DNA of 64,000 bases from Hungatella effluvii (GTDB lineage: Bacteria > Bacillota > Clostridia > Lachnospirales > Lachnospiraceae): the NCBI RefSeq assembly GCF_003201875.1, contig NZ_QJKD01000005.1, forward strand, positions 124,001-188,000, given 5' to 3'. The position numbers and the translations under genes were made by a program. Position 1 is the stretch's first letter. Every line of letters starts with the position of its first letter. Of this stretch, positions 1 to 8,014 are shown piece by piece. Below the pieces are notes generated by a model. That model was not told the DNA's origin and did not search any database. It saw nothing but the letters and a program-made list of their open reading frames with translations.

Positions 1-2187
1 ACTCCGTAGCAGGGTGATATAGAAATCCACTGTCTCTCCGTTTTTCTTCGTGTGGTATTCATAAAGACCTTTTCCCATCACGTGGAAGCTTCCGTCACAT
101 TCCGCCGCTGTTCCCTGCGAGACGCTTTCCTTTTTCCCCCTGAGTCCTGCGTATCCCCGCATCGGGTTTAACAGGGACTGCGTCGATTTAAGCTCCGGTG
201 CAAAGTCCTTTCTTTCCCCGGTCCGCTCCGTCTCCTCAAAGCCTGTGTTTGAGTATTCCACCGGATTTTTTAATGCCGCCGGGAATCTGGCAAACAGGAT
301 GTGATCCGGACAGGGATTGTCGATCTGTACCGTAAATTCCACCCGGTCCGATCCCTCAGTCAGACAGACAAGCGTTACGATCCGGCACACCCGATACTCG
401 GCGGAGCGCTTTAAAAATCCGCGGTCCGCCCGGTCCGGTATGTTCAGTTCGGCCGTTATCTTAAGCTTCTGTGACAGGGGGCTGTTGTGAATTACGGATA
501 CGCCCGTCAGCCTTGCCAGCACATGTTCGTCCAGAAGCGGAGACACGTGCTGATACTCATCCCCCGCTTCGCCTCTGTCCACGAAACTGTTCAGTCCCCG
601 GTATATTTGTCCGTTCTTTTTGTCCAGCACATTGATGCTGGCGTCTTCATTGACAGTGACAGAAAAACGCTGGTTTTCGATCTCAGCCCCGGATGGCTGG
701 CGCCGCACGTAGAATTCCTGGCACCGCTTCTCCAGAAGACGGCTCTTCTGAATCCGGAAATACCGGATGGAAAGCGCCGGAATATCTTTTACCGGGAATA
801 AAATCTTCACACACGTTCTCGGAATCTTCTCCTTGCTGTTATAGAGGTATTCCCGGGTGATCACCTCATCCGAAAGTTCCAGAATTTCATAGGGAATCTC
901 CTCGCCGTTGTCCCCATAAAGTACGAAATCCTTCCAGCCTCCGGCCTTCTCCAAGTGCACCGTCTGTTCCGTCATCCCCGTATAGGCAAATGGATGGGGA
1001 TTGAAGACCGCCAGATACGACTCATCGCCGGAAACCTGTCCGTACGCTTCCCGTCCCGTCAGCTCCTCCATCGCCATCTCGCTGATCCGTGAGGAGGACT
1101 GGAGCGCATGGGTTAAATAGGACCTGATATCGTCCATCACCTCGTCGGTAGAACAGCCGGAGATTCCGTCGTGTCCCAGAGATATGGAGATGTTTCTCCA
1201 GATTTTTCCGAAGAGCCCTCCCGGATAGTCAAATCCATCTCCACAGGCAGAGGCCAGGACGGCCAGCGGCTCCGCGTACCGTTCCACCTGCGACTGAACC
1301 GCAAACAGAAGGCGTTTGATCCGGCCCCGGCAGGAAGTGACCGCGGTCGGATCCGGCCCGTACCGGAAATCCCGCAGCTCCCCTCTGACCGTTTTAAGGC
1401 CGCCGCAATCACCCGCCGCTTCCTTTGCCATTTCCGCGTAATCGGCAATGGAACCATTTCTGATATCCAGCTCCGGAAACGTTTCCTTCACGTCTCTCAC
1501 CATAGCCGTAAAATCCGGGTCCTGAAAGAGATGATCGGAACCATTGATCAGCAGAAAGGTATTTAAACGGCTGGATTCCTTTAACGTGCGGTAGGCGTCG
1601 TAAAAATGCTCTGCCGTGGTCTTTCCCATTTTCCCCCAGCTCTTCAGACTCCAGTATCCCAGAATCATATACTCGCACAGGACGCGGGACCCGTCTGGGG
1701 ACTCCCAGCAGAATTCCTTTTCTTTGTATTCCGTCCGGTCCACTCCCCGGAAGAAGAACGCCGTATCGATTCCCACGCCGTTTAATATCTGCGGAAGCTG
1801 GGAGAGATGACCGAAATTATCCGGCACATATCCCGCGTTTAACTTACCTCCAACCGACCGGCATACCTCATCTCCCAGCAGGAAATTACGGATCAGCGCC
1901 TCTCCTCCGGATAAGAACTCATCCGGCAGATTGTAGAGCGGCCCGAATACGAGACGCCCCTCCGCCGCCAGCTTCTCGATTCTCCCCCTGTTTTCCGGGT
2001 AGATTTCCAGGTAATCCTCCAAAACCACCGACTGTCCGTCAAAGGTATAGCATAGAAACTCCTCATCCTGTTCCAGAAGGGTGATCAGCCGGTTCATCAG
2101 ACCGCAGAGCCGGATCTGGAACTCCTGAAAGGTACGGTACCACTCACGGTCCCAATGGGTTGATGCCGCGATCAGAATCTTATCCAT
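1..2187 (-). CDS. GH38 alpha-mannosidase, partial (C-terminus beyond left edge)
   Basis: Hydrolyses terminal alpha-mannosyl residues; no signal peptide is seen, so it probably acts on imported oligosaccharides in the cytoplasm. The frame is open from an ATG at 2185-2187 to base 1 (729 codons). It begins with the GH38 zinc-site motif HWDREW at residues 11-16 (H11 and D13 as expected ligands). PDNFGH at about 122-127 places D123 as the likely nucleophile. The visible end reads through the family's C-terminal beta domains; usual length is roughly 850-1050 residues, so 100 or more residues are missing beyond the window. It is the last visible gene of the ABC importer operon, 64 bases after the ATPase gene. 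Family assignment is firm; substrate is inferred. Confidence 0.93.
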   Translation of the reverse strand, partial: MDKILIAASTHWDREWYRTFQEFQIRLCGLMNRLITLLEQDEEFLCYTFDGQSVVLEDYLEIYPENRGRIEKLAAEGRLVFGPLYNLPDEFLSGGEALIRNFLLGDEVCRSVGGKLNAGYVPDNFGHLSQLPQILNGVGIDTAFFFRGVDRTEYKEKEFCWESPDGSRVLCEYMILGYWSLKSWGKMGKTTAEHFYDAYRTLKESSRLNTFLLINGSDHLFQDPDFTAMVRDVKETFPELDIRNGSIADYAEMAKEAAGDCGGLKTVRGELRDFRYGPDPTAVTSCRGRIKRLLFAVQSQVERYAEPLAVLASACGDGFDYPGGLFGKIWRNISISLGHDGISGCSTDEVMDDIRSYLTHALQSSSRISEMAMEELTGREAYGQVSGDESYLAVFNPHPFAYTGMTEQTVHLEKAGGWKDFVLYGDNGEEIPYEILELSDEVITREYLYNSKEKIPRTCVKILFPVKDIPALSIRYFRIQKSRLLEKRCQEFYVRRQPSGAEIENQRFSVTVNEDASINVLDKKNGQIYRGLNSFVDRGEAGDEYQHVSPLLDEHVLARLTGVSVIHNSPLSQKLKITAELNIPDRADRGFLKRSAEYRVCRIVTLVCLTEGSDRVEFTVQIDNPCPDHILFARFPAALKNPVEYSNTGFEETERTGERKDFAPELKSTQSLLNPMRGYAGLRGKKESVSQGTAAECDGSFHVMGKGLYEYHTKKNGETVDFYITLLRS

Positions 2188-2251
2188 GTTGCATCCTCTT
2201 TCCACCGTTGTACGGTTTCCTACTTATCTGATTTTTGCTTTAATCCGATCT

Positions 2252-3355
2252 CTACTTAATCCTGAAAGACGTATCGCGGTCAAAGAACATCACCTTGTCG
2301 TCCTTAACGTTTAACGCCACATTCGTCTTCGGCGCCATTTCCATGTAGGTGGTGGTGTGAATCTTCACTTCATTTCCGCCGATCTTTGTGATCAGAATGG
2401 CGTGGGAACCCTGGGGCTCCACGAAATCGATGACGGTGTCGCATAAGTAACCTTTTGTCCGCTCCATGGAGAATGACAGATCGATGTATTCCGGCCTCAC
2501 GCCTAAGTCCACCTCTTTGCCGGCGTACGGCAGAAGCGCCTCCTTTAAGGAATCCGGCACCAGATAGTGAATATCATCGTTTATGGCCATCAGGCCATCG
2601 GCCGTCTTTTCGATCTTTGTGACAAAGAAATTGGTCGGCGGCGTGCCGATGAATTCTGCGACAAATCTGGTCGCACTGTCCTGATATACCTCCATGGGCG
2701 TGCCGATCTGCTCGATCCTGCCCTTGTACATGACGACGATTCTGTCTGCAAGGCTCATGGCCTCAGACTGGTCATGGGTAACGAAAATGCTGGTGGAATT
2801 CTGCTGGATATGGATATTTTTAAGTTCGGTTCTCATCGACACACGGAGCTTTGCATCCAGATTGGACAGCGGTTCGTCCATCAGGAAAATCTTCGGCTTT
2901 ACAACGATCGCCCTGGATACGGCAACCCTCTGTCTCTGGCCGCCCGACATCTGCGCCGGATAACGGTTTAAGAGACCTACGATATCGGTTGCTTCCGCGG
3001 CCGCCGTCACGCGTTTTTTGATCTCATCCTTCGGCACCTTCTGGAGCTTTAAGGGATAGGCGATATTGTCAAATACCGTCATGTGGGGCCAGATGGCGTA
3101 ACTCTGGAATATCATGGATACGCCGCGGTCCTTCGGCTTCTTTCCGATTACGTCTTCCCCGTCGATTAATATCTCACCGCCGCTGATATCCTCGAGTCCC
3201 GAGATCATGCGGATGGTGGTCGTCTTGCCGCAGCCGGACGGTCCCAGAAATACGATGAACTCTCCCTTCTCAATGGATAAATTCATATTATTAACAACCA
3301 GCGGACCATCTTTCGTATATTTTTTCTGCAAATTCTTGATTTCCAAATAGCTCAT
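2252..3355 (-). CDS. Sugar ABC transporter ATP-binding protein (MalK/UgpC type)
   Basis: Energises the importer encoded by the next genes upstream. The 367 residues carry Walker A GPSGCGKTT (38-46), Q-loop near 84, signature MSGGQ (136-140) and Walker B IFLMDE ending at E161, followed by a C-terminal TOBE/MOP-like regulatory region typical of CUT1 ATPases. ATG follows TAGGAGGAAGCTT. Most Firmicutes CUT1 importers lack their own ATPase and borrow a shared MsmX-type subunit, so a dedicated gene in the operon is mildly unusual. It lies 10 bases after the permease stop. Confidence 0.95.
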   Translation of the reverse strand: MSYLEIKNLQKKYTKDGPLVVNNMNLSIEKGEFIVFLGPSGCGKTTTIRMISGLEDISGGEILIDGEDVIGKKPKDRGVSMIFQSYAIWPHMTVFDNIAYPLKLQKVPKDEIKKRVTAAAEATDIVGLLNRYPAQMSGGQRQRVAVSRAIVVKPKIFLMDEPLSNLDAKLRVSMRTELKNIHIQQNSTSIFVTHDQSEAMSLADRIVVMYKGRIEQIGTPMEVYQDSATRFVAEFIGTPPTNFFVTKIEKTADGLMAINDDIHYLVPDSLKEALLPYAGKEVDLGVRPEYIDLSFSMERTKGYLCDTVIDFVEPQGSHAILITKIGGNEVKIHTTTYMEMAPKTNVALNVKDDKVMFFDRDTSFRIK

Positions 3356-3365
3356 AAGCTTCCTC

Positions 3366-4409
3366 CTATAGTTCTACTCCGCCCCACATCTGACCGATAT
3401 ATTTTCTGATAATGAATGTAAACACCAGTGCCGGAAGGATCAGCACGATACTTCCCGCCGCCGCGTACTGGATTCCGCTTGAGGTGGTTCCGATCGCCTT
3501 ATAGACAACCAGGGACAGCGTCTGGTTTTTATTGGTCAGGATCAGGGCTGAAATGGTATCATTCCAGGCTGTTAAAAACGAATACATCGAGCTCGCCGCC
3601 AGGGCCGGAAAGGCCAGCGGCAGGGTGATCTTCGCAAAAGTCTGCACACTGCCCGCTCCGAATATCATGGACGCCTCTTCCAGCTCCTTGTTGATTCCGA
3701 TGAAGATACTGTTGGTGATCCATGCCGTCAGCGCGATATTGGGGACGGAATAGAGAAGCGCCAGACCGATTCTCGTATCAAAGAGGCCGAACTTAATCAA
3801 AAGCATTGCCATGGGAATACTGATTCCCACCACCGGGAACATGCGGACGATTAAAAGCGATACATTAATCTGTTCCTTAAACTTAAACTGGAATCTGGCC
3901 ATGGCGAACCCGGCCAGACTGCCGATTCCCAGGGAAATCAGAATCGTGTAGAGTGAAACAATAATACTGTTTTTCAGCGCCGCGGCCGCATTGGGCACGA
4001 TACTGAAGAACGTCTTAAAGTTATAGAATAAGTCTTTTTTATAGGTAAACTCCATGGGGCCATTGGTCAGAGTCTGCTTAAAATCCTCGACCAGCTCCTC
4101 ACCGGGCACGGTTACCGCATACTGTCTGGTAAAGTGTGCTTCCAGCTTGGAGGCTCTCTTCGTCGTGATAATGGATTCATATCCCTCTCCGCTGTCATAG
4201 AAAATCTCGAATTCTCCCTCCGAAGTCGGCGCCACCTTGACGGTGACTGTACTTTTGGGGATGAGCCGTTTGGGGAATTCCGTCATTTCGACAGAGTTGG
4301 AAAACGCAACCGTTGTAAATGCAAGAAGCGGAACCGCCACAAGGAGGACCATGGTCGCCAGTATCAGGGCCATAACGGTTTTCTGTACGATATTCAGTTT
4401 GTCCATCAT
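3366..4409 (-). CDS. Sugar ABC transporter permease (MalG-like) with extracytoplasmic insert
   Basis: Membrane subunit of the importer. The binding-protein-dependent permease region occupies the C-terminal two thirds, with the EAA loop around ELEEASMIFGAGSVQTFAKI followed by LPLAFPAL. At 347 residues it is about 65-75 longer than usual MalG-type subunits. The excess lies between TM1 (about 13-33) and TM2 (about 145), as a polar segment at roughly 40-130 that should face outside. The start overlaps the stop of the preceding permease gene by 4 bases (ATGA); ATGATG gives two possible starts one codon apart, after AAGGAGG. Confidence 0.92.
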   Translation of the reverse strand: MMDKLNIVQKTVMALILATMVLLVAVPLLAFTTVAFSNSVEMTEFPKRLIPKSTVTVKVAPTSEGEFEIFYDSGEGYESIITTKRASKLEAHFTRQYAVTVPGEELVEDFKQTLTNGPMEFTYKKDLFYNFKTFFSIVPNAAAALKNSIIVSLYTILISLGIGSLAGFAMARFQFKFKEQINVSLLIVRMFPVVGISIPMAMLLIKFGLFDTRIGLALLYSVPNIALTAWITNSIFIGINKELEEASMIFGAGSVQTFAKITLPLAFPALAASSMYSFLTAWNDTISALILTNKNQTLSLVVYKAIGTTSSGIQYAAAGSIVLILPALVFTFIIRKYIGQMWGGVEL

Positions 4410-5356
4410 TTTGCTGCCTCCTTCGCTTTAGCCAGGCGTTTCCCGCCTTTTTCGTGGGAACCGGCTCCCGCCCCCTTCGAAACCTTTAAGTATACCACTG
4501 TTGCACACAGTACGATCAGGGTTGTTAAGAAGGAGAGTGTAAACGCCAGCTTCTGGCTCGTGTTGACACCGGGTACGGCTTCGACATAGAACGCGATTCG
4601 CTCCACCAGGAACGGAACCTTGCTGTATCCCAATACCATAACCGCGATCGACCATACCTGAATGGCCGCAATCAGTCTCATAATGATCGACGTGGTGATG
4701 GATGGCTTTAAGATCGGAATCACGATATCCTTAAAGGTCTGCCATTTGTTGGCTCCAAAAAGGTATGCCGCCTCTTTTAATTCTCTCTGTACCCCCTGAA
4801 GTCCTGCGATCAAGATAATCATGACGGAAGGGGTTACGGTCCAGGTGTCGATGAGAATAATCAGGAAGACTGCGGACAGTCCCTCCGCCCCCATGAACAC
4901 GATGGGCTTGTCGATTAAGTGTAATCCGATCAGAACGGTGTTGATCCAGCCATCTCTGACCAGTCCCGTCTTCCAGAGTATCGCTACTGCGGTGGGGGTG
5001 ATGGCCATGGGAATCATCGAAATAAACATCAAAAGCTTGGAGCTTTTGAACTTTCTTGAAAGGAGTACGGCTAAGAGAAGAGCCAGAAAATATTGAAGCA
5101 CAACTGAGACTGCTGCAAATGTTGCGGTGTTGAAAATTGCCGGGCCAATTAAGTCGGACTGGGCCATCAGCTTAAAGTTGCCAAGAAGTGTGAAATTGCC
5201 GTCAAAATCAGTAAAAACCTCTTTTACCCCCGACAGCACCGGCAGCAGCCAGAATACTGCATAAAAGAGGAATGCCGGGAGCAGAAGCAGATAGGGAATG
5301 CTTTTTTTACTGAATATTGCTTTCTTTGTCGTCTGTTTTGAATCGTTCTCGTTCAA
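4406..5356 (-). CDS. Sugar ABC transporter permease (MalF-like)
   Basis: The other membrane subunit of the heterodimeric importer, 316 residues with six predicted membrane segments and an EAA motif around ELKEAAYLFGANKWQTFKDI. The start is TTG at 5354-5356 with GGGGGA upstream. The C-terminus ends in a basic, Ala/Lys-rich tail. It is co-transcribed with the downstream permease (4-base overlap) and separated from the binding-protein gene by a stem-loop that may reduce read-through. Confidence 0.93.
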   Translation of the reverse strand: MNENDSKQTTKKAIFSKKSIPYLLLLPAFLFYAVFWLLPVLSGVKEVFTDFDGNFTLLGNFKLMAQSDLIGPAIFNTATFAAVSVVLQYFLALLLAVLLSRKFKSSKLLMFISMIPMAITPTAVAILWKTGLVRDGWINTVLIGLHLIDKPIVFMGAEGLSAVFLIILIDTWTVTPSVMIILIAGLQGVQRELKEAAYLFGANKWQTFKDIVIPILKPSITTSIIMRLIAAIQVWSIAVMVLGYSKVPFLVERIAFYVEAVPGVNTSQKLAFTLSFLTTLIVLCATVVYLKVSKGAGAGSHEKGGKRLAKAKEAAK

Positions 5357-5407
5357 ATATATCCCCCATTCCTTTAGGCAGGATAAACCTGTCTGTATAA
5401 TAGAAAA

Positions 5408-5458
5408 GCCTGGAAATGCCCGGTGAAGATCGTATTACCACACCGCAGCTTTCCAGGC
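5408..5458 (-). terminator. Stem-loop between binding-protein and permease genes (attenuating hairpin)
   Basis: GCCTGGAAA at 5408-5416 pairs with TTTCCAGGC at 5450-5458, and CGGTG/CACCG pairs inside it. In the minus-strand transcript the stem is followed by TTTTC. Partial terminators at this place are common in sugar ABC operons, where they keep binding-protein mRNA in excess; that role is inferred. Confidence 0.55.
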
Positions 5459-5472
5459 CTTTGCATAATTAA

Positions 5473-6822
5473 TTAGTTCTTCAATGCTTCCAGCTTACTC
5501 TGCTCTTCTGCAAGGTAATCATCTCCAGGAACCGCTTTATTCTTTAATACATCGTTAAAAATATCACCGTAAAGCAGTTTTACCGCGTTCCAGTCAGAAT
5601 ACTCTGCTGCCGGTACACCGGTTACGATCGTGGTCTTTAACATTTCAATACCGGCTCTCATCACTACGTCGCTGGATTCCAGAATGTCGCCAACCTCTTC
5701 GATCGGGCTTAAGGATCCGCCGTAGTTGGAACAAAATTCATAATTTACTTCCGGATCTGCGATGTAATTGATAAATTTCTCTGCCAGTTCCTGATTCGGA
5801 GCACCCTGCGCGATGCCGTAGCACCATGCGCCTGATGTGGAGCCTGCGCCCTTGCTTCCCTTGGGAGCTGCGCCGATTACATAGTTGTTGGGAGCCGCGT
5901 TGTAGCTTGTACCAACAGGTGCCATATGTGCAAATGTCAGCCATACGTCGCCGCTGTTTAACGGATCTGTCGGTGCTGTGTACTGATCCTGCTCTGCGTA
6001 GAATCCGTTGCCTGCCGCAATCTTAGCGATAATACCGAGCGCCTCCTTGAATCCGTCAGAGGTAAATTCCGGGAAACCTCCGCCATAAGCCAGGCTCATG
6101 CCGCCCATCGGGTATAACAGCTGGGAGCTTGTTAAGTTGGCAGGCATCATGGTCTTTCCTTCGCCTTCACCGGCTGCAATCGCAACCGCCCAGTCTGCGT
6201 ACTGTTCCCATGTGATACCGGAAACAACATCTTCTTCTGTCAGTCCGTCCGGAAGGTAATCCAGAGCCTTCTTATTGGCACACGTTACGTATACATCGAA
6301 GGTAAACGGAGCGAAGTAGCGGACACCGTCTTTATTTGTTGTGTTGTCAAACATCTGAGTATAAGTCGATCCTGTGCTGTTTACCAGTTCTGTAATATCC
6401 TGCATCCAGCCGCCGTTCACGTATGGCGCCATGTTTGCTGTGTCAGCGTAGATAATATCGGTTATGTAATTCTTGCCTTCCTGCTCCGACTGGATCTTCT
6501 TCACCGCGTCCGCCTGAGCCACAAAATCCACTTCTACGGTACAGTTATTCTCCTCTTCGAAGTTCTTGAAGAAGGTATCCATCAAATACTGCTTCTCATG
6601 AATTTCCGGAGTGCCGCTGTAGGTAACCTTTAAGACGTTCGAGCCGCCGGCTTCCTTCTTGGCTGCTTCCGTCGCCGGCGCCTCCGTGCTCTCTGCTCCG
6701 GCTGCCGCCGTCGTCTCGGGAGCCTTTGTCTCAGCCGGCTTCGATGAGCATCCCGCCATGCTCGCCGTTGTTATCACTGCAAGACCAAGTGCCGCTAATT
6801 TCTTCGTTAAGTTTTTTTTCAT
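5473..6822 (-). CDS. Extracellular sugar-binding lipoprotein (ABC importer)
   Basis: Captures the substrate outside the cell for the permeases encoded downstream. The 449-residue protein starts at ATG 6820-6822 after GGAGAGGGAACA; an upstream in-frame start would put a polar stretch before the signal peptide. The signal peptide ends in the lipobox SMAGC with the lipidated Cys at 25, then a Thr/Ala/Glu-rich linker (about 30-65) precedes a bacterial extracellular solute-binding type 1 fold. It is first in the importer operon, behind a good sigma-A-like promoter and the 16-bp palindrome at 6916-6931. Confidence 0.94.
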   Translation of the reverse strand: MKKNLTKKLAALGLAVITTASMAGCSSKPAETKAPETTAAAGAESTEAPATEAAKKEAGGSNVLKVTYSGTPEIHEKQYLMDTFFKNFEEENNCTVEVDFVAQADAVKKIQSEQEGKNYITDIIYADTANMAPYVNGGWMQDITELVNSTGSTYTQMFDNTTNKDGVRYFAPFTFDVYVTCANKKALDYLPDGLTEEDVVSGITWEQYADWAVAIAAGEGEGKTMMPANLTSSQLLYPMGGMSLAYGGGFPEFTSDGFKEALGIIAKIAAGNGFYAEQDQYTAPTDPLNSGDVWLTFAHMAPVGTSYNAAPNNYVIGAAPKGSKGAGSTSGAWCYGIAQGAPNQELAEKFINYIADPEVNYEFCSNYGGSLSPIEEVGDILESSDVVMRAGIEMLKTTIVTGVPAAEYSDWNAVKLLYGDIFNDVLKNKAVPGDDYLAEEQSKLEALKN

Positions 6823-6856
6823 TGTTCCCTCTCCTTTACCATTTGTTGATGATAAC

Positions 6857-6885
6857 ATTATAACATTCCAACATTCCTACTACAA
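6857..6885 (-). promoter_or_regulatory. Sigma-A-like promoter of the ABC importer/GH38 operon
   Basis: Reading on the minus strand: -35 TTGTAG (6880-6885), 17-base spacer, perfect -10 TATAAT (6857-6862), with GGAATGTT repeated in the spacer. Predicted start near 6850, about 28 bases before the binding-protein ATG. Confidence 0.7.
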
Positions 6886-6915
6886 TGTGGCGGCGCCCAA
6901 ACCCGGGCCGCGCTT

Positions 6916-6931
6916 TTGTGCATTTGCACAA
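6916..6931. promoter_or_regulatory. 16-bp palindromic operator TTGTGCA-TT-TGCACAA
   Basis: Perfect 7+2+7 dyad about 31 bases upstream of the -35 box of the importer promoter, where an activator would bind. The same dyad recurs at 14418-14433 upstream of the other promoter of this locus. The CdaR-like protein encoded next door is the obvious candidate binder (inference). Confidence 0.65.
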
Positions 6932-6940
6932 TTGCCGTTT

Positions 6941-8014
6941 CTACTTCTCCCCGCCCATTTTAATCACAGCGATATAGAGCATCATCAAATCCTTCGCCCG
7001 TCTTGGATTCCGGTTCAGCAGCTCTTCGATCTTTGCCAGACGATAGTTTAACGTATTGCGGTGAATATGAAGCTTATCACAGATCTGGGCATAGTTATCG
7101 TTGTCTTCCACGTAAGCGGCTATCGTCTCCTTCAAGACGCCGTCCACATCCCGTTCCTCCAGAAGCTTCAGGATCTCTTCCAGCTCCCTGGTCACTTCTA
7201 TATTATTGAGAAGACATTCCAGCGAAACCTCGTGGTAGCACAGAATCCGTTTGCGGATATTCAGCGCCCTGGCTATGTGAAACGTCTGCATGACGGAGTT
7301 CGTCGTTCTGCTGGCAATGACATCGGATTCACCAATATAACAGTTCTCCAGGTCTTTGCTGATATCCAGTATTTTCTCCAGACGCGATTCCAGCCTTTTA
7401 TCCGACCGGAACAGAATCAGGACCTCCTCCATACCCTGACGCACGATATACTCTCCCGCCGCCAGATGGCTTTTTATGGTTTCAATGATGCTGTATCGGA
7501 TTCTGCTGCTGGTTATGACGACAGCGGTTCTCCGAATCTTCATATCGATGCCTAAATACGCCGCCTGATCGTAAAATGCGTCGTCGTACTGTTCCTTGCT
7601 TAAGCCGATCCATTCGTACAGGAAATCCTTCAGACGGCTTTCCTTAATGGAGGACATATCGCTCAGCAGACGGTTTTCAATGGTCAAAACCGCGATGGAT
7701 AAACAGATCTGCCCGATGGGCATCACTTCTTCCACGTCCCCGCCGATCGCAATCACGCCCAGTATGCTGTTGTTATAGATAATCGGAAGGCTGATTCCCC
7801 TCTGTTCTGTGGGAGTATTCTCGTATATCACGTAGGCTTCCTTCCGCTTCAGCGCGGTCAGCGCTCCCTTGTGAAGAGTTCCCAGCGTGCTTTTGTCACC
7901 GCTCGCAAGAATCTCTCCGGCCGTGTCTGTAATGTTGATATTGCAGGGGATGATTTTCATAATCCCGTCTGCAATCTTTTGTGCATTCTCCGTATTCAGA
8001 TAATTTTCGTACAT
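6941..8014 (-). CDS. cdaR: CdaR/PucR-family transcriptional regulator
   Basis: Regulator of 357 residues. Residues about 1-130 match a putative sugar-diacid-recognition domain, including QRGISLPIIYNNSILGVIAIGG. The C-terminal 60 residues carry the PucR/CdaR helix-turn-helix (YAQICDKLHIHRNTLNYRLA). The family generally activates sugar-acid catabolic genes. The gene overlaps the GH65 stop by 19 bases, so it is made from the upstream catabolic operon, and lies immediately upstream of the importer promoter. It probably binds the palindromes at 6916-6931 and 14418-14433; ligand unknown. The symbol reflects family, not proven orthology. Confidence 0.85.
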   Translation of the reverse strand: MYENYLNTENAQKIADGIMKIIPCNINITDTAGEILASGDKSTLGTLHKGALTALKRKEAYVIYENTPTEQRGISLPIIYNNSILGVIAIGGDVEEVMPIGQICLSIAVLTIENRLLSDMSSIKESRLKDFLYEWIGLSKEQYDDAFYDQAAYLGIDMKIRRTAVVITSSRIRYSIIETIKSHLAAGEYIVRQGMEEVLILFRSDKRLESRLEKILDISKDLENCYIGESDVIASRTTNSVMQTFHIARALNIRKRILCYHEVSLECLLNNIEVTRELEEILKLLEERDVDGVLKETIAAYVEDNDNYAQICDKLHIHRNTLNYRLAKIEELLNRNPRRAKDLMMLYIAVIKMGGEK

